From positions 183,313,520-183,377,519 of the forward strand of contig NC_089491.1 in the NCBI RefSeq assembly GCF_036850765.1: a stretch of 64,000 bases of DNA. Direction: 5' to 3'. Under the pieces are notes generated by a model. The model did no database searches. It was not told the origin of the DNA and worked only from the letters and a program-made list of their open reading frames with translations. Both the position numbers and the translations under genes were made by a program. Of the stretch, positions 23,814-35,237 are shown piece after piece. The DNA is from Saccopteryx bilineata. Taxonomy: Eukaryota > Chordata > Mammalia > Chiroptera > Emballonuridae. The first letter of the stretch is position 1; the number at the start of each line of letters is the position of its first letter.

Positions 23814-24220
23814 ATTTTTTTTTTTTTCTGTATTTTTCTGAAGCGGGAACGGGGAGAGACAGTCAGACAGACTCCCGCATGCGCCCGACCAGGATCCACC
23901 TGGCATGCCCACCAGGGAGCGATGCTCTGCCCCTCCGGGGCGTCGCTCTGTTGCGACCAGAGCCACTCTAGCGCCTGGGGCAGAGGCTGAGGAGCCATCC
24001 GCAGCGCCCAGGCCATCTTTTTTTTTTTTTTTTTTGCCCGGGCCATCTTTGCTCCAGTGGAGCCTCGGCTGTGGGAGGGGAAGAGAGAGACAGAGAGGAA
24101 GGAGAGGGGGAAGGATGGAGAAGCAGATGGGCACTTCTCCTGTGTGCCCTGGCTGGGAATCGAACCCAGGACTTCTGCACGCCAGGCCGATGCTCTACCA
24201 CTGAGCCAACCGGCCAGGGC
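23814..24220 (-). mobile_element. Bat SINE, family A, antisense, with internal A-tract insertion
   Basis: Full-length family A copy on the minus strand with its tail at about 23815-23829. The duplication caattttaggact flanks it (23801-23813 and 24221-24233). Inside it, an 18-T run (24018-24035) is flanked by two copies of the same body segment, gcccaggccatct at 24006-24018 and gcccgggccatct at 24036-24048. The normal family A body has one copy and no T run. Confidence 0.92.
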
Positions 24221-24869
24221 CAATTTTAGGACTTTTTTAGTGGTAGTTTTCTTTGTATTACTTTCCCAGATATCAAGGATGATGATCTACTTTCTGTACT
24301 TTATTTGCTTTTCTTGTGATATGTCACTCAATTATTTTACTTTTCTAGCTTACTGTTTGTTCTAATTCCCAAAAGGAAATAATTACCTGAAAATGATTAC
24401 AGTATATAACAGAATCATAATTTTATAAATTTAAAAAGTCAGATCATGCCTTTTCAAAGATAATTCTTCAAAGCTTATGTAAATTTTTATTAACAAATCC
24501 ATCTGTTTGGAAGAGATAATTATAAAAATAAATACGAGATAAAGTGAAATTTTTTCATAAAGAGGAATAAAACTAAAACTATGAACTTTATACATTTTGT
24601 TGTACATATTATTATCCCAATTAAAAAAAACAACAACCTAAGCTGTATTTTTAGTTATTTTAGTATTTTTATGCTTGAAATTTCTTTTCATTTGTTGATT
24701 GTCACTAAGTTGTCTTGTTGGCCTCAACATTATGCAGTCTGTACATTTGACTCTATTTAATTTCTGTACATGTCTATGAAGATGTATACATATATAAGCC
24801 GTTATTCCATATTAAATAGAAAAGATTAATCATATTTAATGTAATATTTCACAGACAGATGAATACAAA

Positions 24870-26250
24870 AAAAAGTATAACAAAATATCTGTGTACACCT
24901 CTGTTAGTTAAAAATAATAATAAGACAATGCAGATAAGGTCGAATCTTTCTATACATATTTCCCTAATCCCATCCCCTTCCCTCCCTTGCCAGAGGGAGC
25001 CACTCTCCTAAAATTGATTTTTATTATTTTTATTTATATACATGGATATGTAAATATGTATTATTTGTGGCATGAGATTTATCCGTGTTAATAATACATG
25101 TAGACTTGTCTTTTTCATTTCAATTTTTGTGTAATATATATTAATATTTCTTGGTATGAATAGTGGATATTAGGTTTCCCCCTAATTTTATTCTTACAAA
25201 TTATGCTGCAGTATATATTGTTATAGTTATATTCATGTAAATAAGTGCAAGAATTTCTATAGGATAAACTTAGCAATGACAGTAATATAATTGTATAGAA
25301 TGAACATCTTCATGTTTAACAGATACTGCCAAATTCCTAAAGTGAGGGCTCTAATTTACATTTCCATTGGCAGTATATAAATTTGTCACATTTTTTTCAT
25401 ACTTAATTTTGATACATTTGGTGTATGTGCTGTGTGTTCACTGATTTCATTAGAATGATACAGCATTGGGTTACTCTGTATTCTTCCCATTGCTAATGAG
25501 GTTGGGCATCATCTTGTATGTATAGAGACCCTTCTGATTCCTGTTCTATAAATTGCCCTTTTTTCTTCCCTTTATTTTTTTAAATTAGTTTATGTATTCT
25601 AATCCTTTGTTGGTTACATGCAATGCAAGTATCTTCCCCAGTCTCTTTTTTTTTTTTTTTCACTTTTTTTTTTTTTTTTTTGTATTTTTCTGAAGCTGGA
25701 AACGGGGAGAGACAGTCAGACAGACTCCCGCATGCGCCCAACCGGGATCCACCCGGCACGCCCACCAGGGGCGATGCTCTGCCCACCAGGGGGCGATGCT
25801 CTGCCCCTCTAGGGCGTCGCTCTGCCGCGACCAGAGCCACTCTAGCACCTGGGGCAGAGGCCAAGGAGCCATCCCCAGTGCCCAGGCCATCTTTGCTCCA
25901 ATGGAGCCTTGGCTGCAGAAGGGGAAGAGAGAGACAGAGAGGAAGGAGGGGGGTGGGGGTGGAGAAGCAAATGGGCGCTTCTCCTATGTGCCCTGGCCGG
26001 GAATCGAACCCGGGTCCCCTGCACGCCAGGCCGACGCTCTACCGCTGAGCCAACCGGCCAGGGCCTCTTCCCCAGTCTTATTTCTACTTGGTGGTGTCTT
26101 TGCTGAACAGAATCTTTTCATTTTAACCTTGGCAAGGTTATCCAACTAAGATATTTTGCTTTTTGTCTTGACTCTTCATATATTATAAGGTAACAAGGGT
26201 TTTCAATATCTTCTTTAAAAATTATATATTTGCTTTCACATTTGTTTTTA
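24870..26250 (-). repeat. Old L1 (L1M-type) fragment, antisense, split by a SINE
   Basis: Antisense L1 ORF2-end and 3'-UTR-like text, for example 'ccctaatcccatccccttcc', 'cttgccagagggagccactc', 'aaattatgctgcagtatata' and 'ttctaatcctttgttggtta'. A family A SINE is inserted at 25645-26065 and the L1-like text resumes after it. No frame survives. Confidence 0.65.
25645..26065 (-). mobile_element. Bat SINE, family A, antisense, with internal tandem duplication
   Basis: The tcttccccagtct duplication flanks the copy (25632-25644 and 26066-26078). A 21/22-bp piece of the body ('gcccaccaggggcgatgctc' and onwards) is tandemly repeated at 25760-25780 and 25781-25802. Two T-rich runs at the tail end show a tail interrupted by a short non-T block. 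Confidence 0.92.
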
Positions 26251-26479
26251 ATTCAACTATAGTTTATTTTTGTATAGTTAGTTTTTCTGTAACACACGTG
26301 TTCCTAAAAATCATGACGCTATTTGCAAAATCGTGCTACAAAAACCGGAAGTTATATGGGAAAAAATGGGGTTGGGGCACAGTACTCAAAAAATTTTTTC
26401 AATGACACATTAAAAAATATACACTTAAAAATGTTAACAGTTTTACGTGTGTTATGTTCAATGGTTAAGAAATGCATAG

Positions 26480-26890
26480 AGCCTGACCAGACGGTGGTGC
26501 AGTGGATAGAGCATCCGACTGGGATGCAGAGGACCCAGATTCAAGACCCCGAGGTCACCAGCTTGAGCGTGGGCCCATCTGGTTTGAGCAAAGCTCACCA
26601 GCTTGGACCCAAGGTCGCTGGCTCAAGCAAGGGGTTACTCGGTCTGCTGAAGGGCCACAGTCAAGGCACACATGAGAAAGCAATCAGTGAACAACTAAGA
26701 TGTCGCAACGAAAAACTAATGATTGATGCTTCTCATCTCTCTCCGTTCTTGTCTGTCCCTCTCTATCCCTCTCTCTGACTCTCTCTCTCTGTCTCTGTAA
26801 AAAAAAAAAAAAAAAAAAAAAAAAGGAAGGAAGGAAGGGAGGGAAGAAGGAAAGAGAGAGAGAGAAATAAAAGAAAAAAGAAAAGAAAGA
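26480..26890 (+). mobile_element. Bat SINE, family B
   Basis: Starts 'gcctgaccagacggtggtgc' and ends with about 26 A residues followed by a (ggaa)n/(gaaa)n purine tract at 26825-26890. The target duplication aagaaatgcat is at 26467-26477 and 26891-26901. A second SINE follows directly. Confidence 0.9.
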
Positions 26891-26901
26891 AAGAAATGCA
26901 T

Positions 26902-27139
26902 CGCTTGACCTTTGGTGGCACAGTGGATAAAGCATTGACCTGGAACGCTAAGATCGCCGATTCAAAACCCTGGGCTTGCCTGGTCAAGGCACATACGGGA
27001 GATGATACTTCTTGCTCCTCCCCCTGTCTGTCTCTCTCTCTCTCTCTTTTTCTCTTTCTCTCTCTCTCCCCCCCACCGCTCTAAAATACATAAATAAAAT
27101 TTAAAATATAAGAAAATAGATTTTTAAAAAAATAGAGTC
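26902..27139 (+). mobile_element. Bat SINE, family C, stacked on a family B SINE
   Basis: Family C starts 'cgcttgacctttggtggcac', with a tRNA-like head, a 'tggtcaaggcacatacggga' segment, a CT-rich stretch and an A-rich tail. It uses the same target: aagaaatgcat lies immediately before it and aagaaatgc occurs again at 27140-27148. Confidence 0.85.
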
Positions 27140-27280
27140 AAGAAATGCTTAGTATACCACAAAAAGTAATTTTTATTTTGAAAAAGATGAAGTTTGATTA
27201 TGGAAGTAAGATTCAGAAGGGTTGCAGCAGCCTGTTAGTTATTGTGTAGGGGCGGAAGGAGATAAGATTATCTGAAATCT

Positions 27281-27495
27281 TGCCTGACCTTTGGTGGCGC
27301 AGTGGATCAAGTGTTAACCTGGAATGCTGAGGTTGCCAGTTCAAAACCCTAGGCTTGCCTGGTCAAGGCACATACAGGAAGCAACTACTATGAATTGATG
27401 CTTCCTGCTTCTCCCTCTCCCCCCCCCGCCCCCATCTCCCTCTCTCTCCTCTCCTCTCTCTAAAAATCAATCAATCAATAAATTTTTTTAAAAGG
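27281..27495 (+). mobile_element. Bat SINE, family C
   Basis: Head 'tgcctgacctttggtggcgc', the same body as the copy at 26902, a polypyrimidine segment with a C run, and an (aatc)n/A-rich tail. A perfect 13-bp duplication ttatctgaaatct flanks it (27268-27280 and 27496-27508). Confidence 0.9.
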
Positions 27496-27653
27496 TTATC
27501 TGAAATCTGTCAGAAGTTGTGACTGCAGTTGTGGAATGTGTAGCACATACGCATGTGATTTAGGCAGGTGATTGAAATGTGTGTCTTGTGCATTCCTGTG
27601 TGGTTCAGTACACCTGGGTAGTGTCCTGTATTCATGAATGGTTTGTTTCAGAG

Positions 27654-28128
27654 TTAGGACCAGGGATGACAAGGAAAGCACCTACGGTGCACAATTTTAG
27701 GAGGGGTCCCTGTTAGGACCCCTAGGAATAACACTTGCCACACCTTAGTCCTGGATGAAGTAGTGTTTGCATACACTGAAATTGTGTCATTTTTCCCTAG
27801 TATATCAATCACGTTTAACACATTCAAGGTTTTGAAACAAGCATTAGAGTAAAACTGACTGTATATGTGAGGTGGAGCTCTAATTTTTTCCCCATATACA
27901 TAGCCAGGACTTTCTCCACTAGTTTGTAATGATGCTTTTGGCAGTTTTACACTTGGGGACCAGTGTAAAAAGGAGACTATTTCGGGGACTGCTAAGGTAG
28001 GAATCACCATGAGCATAAGCGAATTCGACTAAAATTATTGGACCTATAATCTTTGTACAACATCAGAGTAGTTAACTTACATATCGGCACAAAATTTCTG
28101 GCAGACCAGCAGTTGAAAAATACTGGCA
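27654..28128 (-). mobile_element. Possible hAT-derived relic with a 120-codon open frame
   Basis: Read on the minus strand the stretch starts at about 28128 with 'cagtatttttcaactgctgg', which resembles the terminal repeat of some hAT elements ('cagtgtttttcaacc...'). A 120-codon frame follows (28016-27654). I cannot match it to a transposase or any other protein, and no matching second terminus or 8-bp duplication was found. It may be chance openness in an old element. Confidence 0.35.
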
Positions 28129-28235
28129 TACATTATAGCTAGACAAAGTATGTGAGTCTGGTTCTTGTTTCTTTGTGCTGTTTTCATTGGGTTTGTTTGC
28201 TTTTTTCTATACCAGTATTACACACACACACACTG

Positions 28236-28403
28236 ATTTGAGAGAGGGAGGGTGGGGGGCAGAGGCATCAACTCCTTGTTCCACTTAGTTTGTGTGCCTT
28301 GGCAGGCCAGGTTCCATCGAGCTGTGCGCTCATTGGTCGTTTAGCTTGTGTGCCTTGGCAGGCTGGGATGACGCTGTATCCACGGAGCCACCTTGCCAGG
28401 GCC
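28236..28403 (-). repeat. Old tRNA-derived SINE relic, antisense
   Basis: Antisense, diverged SINE ending 'gagccaccttgccagggccc', the inverse of the 'ggccctggc...ggctc' head of family A. A '(a)gtttgtgtgccttggcag' block is repeated within it. A short (ca)n run precedes it. Confidence 0.6.
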
Positions 28404-28427
28404 CAATATCATGTTTTCTTAATCACA

Positions 28428-28560
28428 GGCCTGGCACTAACTTTGTAACCTTGGCAAGTTAATTTATATATGCGTATGAAATTTTAATAATTGAATAGAG
28501 TAAATGAGGCAATATATTAAAGTACTTAGAATTACGCACTTGGCCCAAGAATAAAGCTCA
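28428..28560 (+). repeat. MIR SINE relic
   Basis: Sense MIR pattern: 'ctggcactaactttgtaacc', 'ttggcaagttaatttatata', then 'gtaaatgaggcaatatatta'. From here to 29640 no gene was seen; 28640-28920 resembles an unclassified old repeat. Confidence 0.6.
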
Positions 28561-29644
28561 AATGTTAATTATTTTGTTAAGTAATTTCTATAATTTCATA
28601 AAGAGTCTTGATATCTAGTAAACTGAGATTGCCATGTTGTTTTTCTCCTTCCAAATTGAGAGGAAACAGAGATACTTTATGGAAGGATTCCCCAAGAAAG
28701 TGACATTCAGGCTTTCTAGAAGATGATAGGAGTTAGCTAGGTGCCCAGAGCAATAGAAGAGTATTCTAGGCAGAAGGAGCAATGAGGCAGAACATTGTGT
28801 GTCCAGAAACTGAAAGAAGGCCCTTGTAGCTCAGCACAAGGATAAATGGTACTAGCAGATTGTGTAACACCTATTAGGCAATGTTAAGAATTTAGCTTTC
28901 ATCCTAGAATCATAGTTATGACTATTAGTGAAAAATAAAAGTCATGAAATACCAATCTTCACAAATAGTTATAATTATTCAAAAAAGAAACTCAGAAGCT
29001 AAAATTGGGCTCATCTGGATTAAGAGTGCTGTTGAAAATGTATAAATTCAGGTCTTTGTTCACTCATTTGTAGTCTTGTTGAGCTATTGTTTCTGTTCCA
29101 GACTTTTATCAGTTCAAATTGAAGAATTGCGATTTTTGCAGATTTTAGATTGGGAGTAGAGTTTGTATAGTACAACAAATCTATATAAATGTTTTCAAAT
29201 GAAATTTTTTCATTTATTTGTCTATTTATCGAATATTATCTTTCGTGGGTAAACCTAAGAAAACTATATATTATTTCTGTAATACATGCTATTTATTTTA
29301 CTTCTCTCATATTTCCTTACCACAAAATTCTACAAGTAAGATATACGTGGCCTGTATAATAAGTATGATGCTCCTTTGCAATTGAAGGTGTGTTGAAAGG
29401 AGCCAAATATTCATCAAATGGGAGAGTCTCCTTTTATAATACCTTGTTTATGGCAGCAGATGAGTATTACCCACTGCAGAACTCCACTATAGTTGTGAAT
29501 TATTTATTAAATATTTTGGGAGATAAAGTCCCATCATTTAAAAATATCTTTTAAATAAATATAAATAGAATTTTACGTAGTATTTCACAAATAGTTTTGA
29601 AAGGAGGTTTTATAAATGATATTTTTAATTATATTATTACTGTT

Positions 29645-29990
29645 AATCTTTAAATCCAACACAATTCTAATCAAAATCTTAAACCGATTTTTGGGGAACT
29701 TGACAGATTGTTTGTAAAAATTCATGTGGGAAAAGCAAATGACCCAGGACAGTTAAGACAGTTTACTACGACACAAACAATCTGGGGAGCTTGCCCTAAA
29801 AATATCAGGAATTAAGTAATTAAGACACCATGAAATTGGAAAAACAATAGAAAGGAAGATAAATGGAAAGGCTGCTTAGTATGACGTTTATTTGCAAAGA
29901 AAAAAGATGGAATGTCTTAATAGCTTGTTTAAATTGCAAAGGAGAAAGTATAAACTTTAATTTTTGATGGGTGAAACACAATTTAGTATA
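29645..29990 (+). repeat. Old L1 ORF2 fragment
   Basis: Contains the sense L1 ORF2 segment 'gacagattgtttgtaaaaat', then 'aaaagcaaatgacccaggac', which translates in broken frames to the conserved L1 region before the C terminus. It is strongly decayed with no boundaries visible. Confidence 0.6.
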
Positions 29991-30568
29991 ATTTTTAAAT
30001 TACCAATTTAACATACAAGCTCATTGCTATATAAACTATTTTAGTAGCAGGGTTTTATTATGACTTAGTTTCTTAACTTTTTTCCCCTCATAAATCTCAA
30101 ATTTTACAATTTGGAGGGTTTGAGTTGGACAACCCTAATTGTGTGTTTGCAGTACTCATGTATAGAAATTCTGCCATATCTTCTTGTAGGTAATTAAACT
30201 GTAGATGAATATTCTTTAACAGTTGAGGGATTTTTTAAAATTAATTTTAATGGGGGGAAATTGATAAATCAGGGTACATATGTTCAGAGAAAACATCTCT
30301 AGGTTATTTTGACATTTGATAATGCTGCGTTCCCATCACCCAAAGTCCAATTGTCTTCCTCACCTTCTAACTGGTTTTCTTTGTGCCCCTCCCTCCCCCC
30401 TACCCTGTAACCCCCACACTGTTGTCCATGTCTCTGAGTCTCATTTTGATGTCCCACCAATGTATGGAATCATATAGTTCTTAGTTTTTTCTGATTTACT
30501 TATTTCGCTTAGTATACTGTCATCAAGGTCCATCCATGTTATTGTACATGATCCGATGTCATCATTTC

Positions 30569-33500
30569 TTATGGCTGAGTAGTATTCCATAGTATATATG
30601 TACCAAGCTTTTTAATCCACTTGTCCACTGACAGACACTTGGGCTGTTTCCAAATCTTCACTATTATGAACAATGCTGCCATAAACATGGGGGTGCATTT
30701 CATTTCAAATAGTGCTGTGGTGTTCTTGGGGTATATTCCTAAAAGTGGGATAGCTGGGTCAAAAGGCAGTTCGATTTTCAGTTTTTTGAGGAATCTCCAT
30801 ACTGTTTTCCACAGTGACTGCACCAGTCTGCATTCCCACCAGCAGTGCAGAACGTCCCTTTTGTCCACATCCTCGCCAGCACTTATTCTGTGTTTTGTTG
30901 ATGAGCGCCATTCTGACTGGTGTGAGGTGATATCTCATTGTGGTTTTAATTTGCATTTCTCTAATGATTAGTGATGTTGAGCATTTTTTCATATGCCTAT
31001 TGGCCATCTGTGTGTTCTCTTTAGAGAAGTGTCTATTCATTTCTTTTGCCCATTTTTTGATTGGATTGTTTTGTCTTCCTGGTGTTGAGTTTTACAAGTT
31101 CTTTGTAAATTTTGGTTATTAACCCCTTATCAGACGTATAGTCAAATATGTTCTCCCATTGTGTAGTTTGTCTTTTTATTCTGTTCTTATTGTCTTTAGC
31201 TGTGCAAAAGCTTTTTAGTTTGATATAGTCCCATTTGTTTATCCTATCTTTTATTTCACTTCCCTGTGGAGATAAATCAGCAAATATATTGTTCCGAGAG
31301 ATGTCGGAGAGCTTACTGCCTATGTTTTCTTCTAAGATGCTTATGGTTTCACGGCCTACATTTAAGTCTTTTATCCATTTTGAGTTTATTTTTGTGAGGG
31401 GTATAAGCTGGTGATCTAGTTTCATTTTTTTGCAGATAGCTGTCCAATTTTCCCAACGCCATTTGTTGAAGAGGCTGTCTTTACTCCAATGTATGCTCTT
31501 ACCTCCTTTGTCAAATATCAGTTGTCCATAAAAGTGTGGGTTTATTTCTGGGTTCTCAGTTCTGTTCCATTGATCTATATGCCTATTCTTATGACAGTAC
31601 CAGGCTGTTTTGAGTACAATGGCCTTGTAGTATAACTTGATGTCCGGAAGTGTGATACCTCCCACTTTAGTCTTTCTTTTGAAGAATGCTGAGGCTATTA
31701 GTGTTCTCCTTTGCTTCCATATAAATGTTTGGAATATGTGTTCTATATCTTTGAAGTAAGTCATTGGTATTTTAATCGCTATTGCATTGAATTTATAAAT
31801 TGCTTTGGGTAATATAATATAGACATTTTAATGTTTATTCTTCCTAACCATGAGCACGGTATATGCTTCCACTTGTTTGTATCTTCCCTGATTTCTTTTA
31901 TCAATGTTTTATAATTTTCCGAGTACAAGTCTTTAATCTCCCTTGTTAAATTTATTCCTAGGTACTTTATTTTTTTGGTTGCAATGGTGAAGGGGATTGC
32001 TTCCTTAATTTCTCTTTCTGACAGTTCATTATTAGTGTATAAAAATGCCTCTGATTTCTGAGTATTAATTTTGTATCCTGCCACCTTGCTGAATTCATTT
32101 ATCAGGTCCAGTAGTTTTTTGACTGAGACATTAGGGTTTTGTATATACAATATCATATCATCTGCAAATAATGATAGTTTTACTTTGACTTTTCCAATTT
32201 GGATGCCTTTTATTTCTTTTTCTTGTCTGATTGCTGTGGCTAGGACTTCCAGAACTATGTTGAGTAACACTGGTGAAAGGTGGCACCCCTGCCTTGTTCG
32301 TGATCTTAAGGGGATTTCTTTTAATTTTTACCCATTGAGTATGATGTTGGCTATGGGTTTTTCATAGATGGCCTTTATCATGTTGAGTTATTTTCCCTGT
32401 ATTCCCACTTTGCTAAGAGTTTTGATCATGAATGGGTGCTAGATTTTATGAAATGTTTTTTCTACATCTATTGAAATTATCATGTAGTTTTTCTCTTTCC
32501 TTTTGTTTATGTGATGAATCACATTGATTGATTTGCGAATATTGTACCAGCCTTGCCTCCTAAGAATAAATCCCACTTGTTCATGGTGTATGACTTATTT
32601 CATATATTTTTGGATCCGGTTTGCTTATATTTTGTTGAGGATTTTAGCATCTAAATTCATCAGGGATATTGGCCTATAGTTTTCTTTCTTTGTGTTGTCC
32701 TTGCCTGGTTTTAGAATCAGAATTATACTCGCCTCATAAAAGAAGCTGGTAAGTCTTCCTTCCTCTTGAATTTTTTAAAATAGCTTGAGAAGGATAGGAG
32801 TTAGTTCTTTGAATACTTGGTAGAATTCGCTTGTGAAGCCATCAGGCCCAGGACTTCTCTTTTTTGGGAGTTTTTTGATAACTGTTTCAATCTCATTTGT
32901 TGTAATCAATCTGTTTAGGTTTTCTGATTCTTCCAGATTAATTTTTGGAAGATTATATGTTTCAAGGAATTTGTCCATTTCATCTAGGTTGTCTAGTTTT
33001 TTGGCATACAGTTCTTCATAGTGTTTTCTTGCAATATTTTGTATTTCTGTTGTGTTAGTTGTTATTTCTCCACTCTTATTTCTAATTTTATTTATTTGAG
33101 TCCTCTGTCTTTGTTTCTTGGTGAGTTTGCTTAAAGGTACATCGATCTTGTTTACCTTTTCAAAGAACCAGCTCCTGGTTTCATTGATCCTCTGTATTGT
33201 TTCTTTAGCCTCTATGTCATTTATTTCTGTTCTGATCATTATTATTTCTTTCCTTCTACTTCCTCTGCCTTTATTTGCTATTCTTTTTCTAGCTCTATTA
33301 GATGCAGGGTCAAGTTGTTTATTTGAGCTTTTTCTAGCTTCTTAAGGTATGCCTGTAATGCTATGAACTTCCTTCTCAGTACTGCTTTTGCTGTGTCCCA
33401 TAAATTTTGAGTTCATGTATACTCATTATCGTTCGTTTCTAGAAATTTTTTAATTTCTTCTTTGATCTCATTGTTAACCCATTCGTTATTTAATAACTTG

Positions 33501-34245
33501 CTATTTAGTTTCCAAGTGTTTGAGTATTTTTTAATTTTTCTGTTGTGGTTGATTTCTAGTTTCATACCATTATGATCAGAGAAAGTGCTCGAAATGATTT
33601 CAGTCTTCTTAAATTTGTTGAGACCACTTTGGTGCCCTAACATGTGGTGTATCCTAGAGAATATGCCATGAGCTCTTGAAACGAATGTATATTCTGCTGC
33701 TTTAGGGTGAAAGGTTCTGAAGATATCTATTAAATCGAGTTGATCTATGTCCTTTAAGTCTGCTGTTTCTTTGTTAATTTTCTTTTTTGAGGATCTATCT
33801 AGTGATGTTAGTGGGGTATTGAAATCCCCTCCTATTATAGTATTGCTGTTTATCTCGCCCTTTAAATCTATCAAAGTCTGCCTTATATATTTAGGTGCTC
33901 CTATATTAGGTGTGTAGATATTTATAATGGTTATTTATATCTTCCTGTTGGATTGCTCCCTTTGTAGTGACCTTCTTTATCTCTTATTATAGCCTTTGTT
34001 TTAAAGTCCAGTTTGTCTTATATAAGTATTGCTACCCTAGCTTTTTTTCATATCCATTTGTGTGAAATATTTTTTTCCATACTTTTATCTTAGTCTATGT
34101 GCATCTTTTGTTTTAAGGTGTGTCTTTTGTAGACAGCATATGTATGGGTCCTGTTTTCTTATCCACACAGCTACCCTATGTCTTTTGATCGGATCATTTA
34201 ATCCATTTACATATAAGGTTATTATTGATATGTAGTTGTTTATTG
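30569..34245 (-). pseudogene. L1 ORF2 (endonuclease and reverse transcriptase), broken
   Basis: ORF2 supplies target nicking and reverse transcription in L1 and drives SINE movement in trans. Pieces in order on the minus strand are: endonuclease C-terminal part (33874-33413, 'GDFNTPLTSLDRSS', 'SDHNGMKLEI'), reverse transcriptase N-terminal part (33239-32775, '[16 protein letters not shown]'), the catalytic FADD motif ('[15 protein letters not shown]', 32270-31779), a connecting region (31764-31033) and the C terminus (30868-30569, '[20 protein letters not shown]'). At least four breaks separate these, so no active protein can be made. Confidence 0.9.
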
Positions 34246-34250
34246 CCATT

Positions 34251-35237
34251 TTATTCTTTCAAACTGTATTCCTCTTTTGCTATATTCTTTTTCTCCTTTG
34301 ATCTTTTTACAACAGGTCCCTTAGCATTTCTTGCAGCCTTGGTTTGGTGGTAGTGAATTCCTTGTTTTTTTTTGTCTCGAAAGCTTTTTATTTCTCCTTC
34401 AATTTTAAACGACAGCCTTGCTGGATAAAGTTGTCTTGGTTGTAGGCTCTTGTTCTGCATTACTTTGAATATTTCTTGCCATTCACTTGTGGCCTCAAGA
34501 GTTTGTGTTAAGAAGTCAGAAGTCATCCTTATGGGGGCTCCTTTATAGGTGATAGTCTTTTTTTCTCTAGCAGCTTTTAATATTTTCTCTTTATCACTTA
34601 TTTCTAGTATTTTAATCATGATGTGTCTTGGTGTAGATTTCTTTGGGTTTCTCTTTAATGGACTTCTCTGTGCTTCTTGAATTTGTGAGACATTTTCCTG
34701 CCTTAATTGAGGGAAGTTTTCAGCTATGATATATTTGAACAAAGTCTCTATCCCTTGTTCTTTCTCTTCTTCAGGAACTCCTATGATGCGGATGTTATTT
34801 CTCTTCATGTTGTCACAGAGTTCTCTTAGAGTTTCCTCAGACTTTTTGAGTCTCTTCTTTTTTCTGCTCTGCTTTCGTACCTTCATTTATCTTGTTCTTT
34901 AACTCACTGATTCTATCTTCAGCTTCATCCATCTTGCTTTAATTGCTTCCATTGTATTCTTTATTTCAGATACTGTTTTTGTCATTTCTAACTGTTTCTT
35001 TATTATTTCAATGTCCTTTTTTATATTTGCTATTTCTTTATTTAGGTGTTCGTTATGACCATCTATTGTTGTTCTAATATCTTTGAGCATCCAAACAATC
35101 GTTATTTTAAACTCTGCACCTGGTAATTTGGTTATATCTGACTCATTCAGGTCCTTTTCTGGGGATTTCTCTTGATTCATTTGTGTTGTATTTCTCTGCC
35201 TTCTCATTTTGTCTGTGTAAAAGAAGGTTTTTTCCAC
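34251..35237 (-). pseudogene. L1 ORF1 (RNA-binding protein), frameshifted
   Basis: ORF1p is the trimeric coiled-coil RNA chaperone of the L1 particle. The first 113 codons from 35237 include a coiled-coil-like run ('LNKEIANIKKDIEIIKKQLE'). The frame stops at 34899-34901. The same frame reopens and carries the RRM and C-terminal parts ('RNNIRIIGVPEEE', 'STPRHIMIKILE', 'LQPRQLYPARLSFKIEGEIK'). The intervening text 'KMDEAEDRISEL' is encoded in another frame, so two compensating indels flank a short out-of-frame stretch. Confidence 0.88.

Noticed and set aside
26825..26890. Purine-rich (ggaa)n/(gaaa)n tract as a possible regulatory GGAA microsatellite
   Set aside because: It is the expanded tail of the family B SINE and only a few GGAA units are in tandem.
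30569..33874. Several long minus-strand frames as independent genes
   Set aside because: They are successive pieces of one decayed L1 ORF2 with recognisable endonuclease, FADD and C-terminal motifs.
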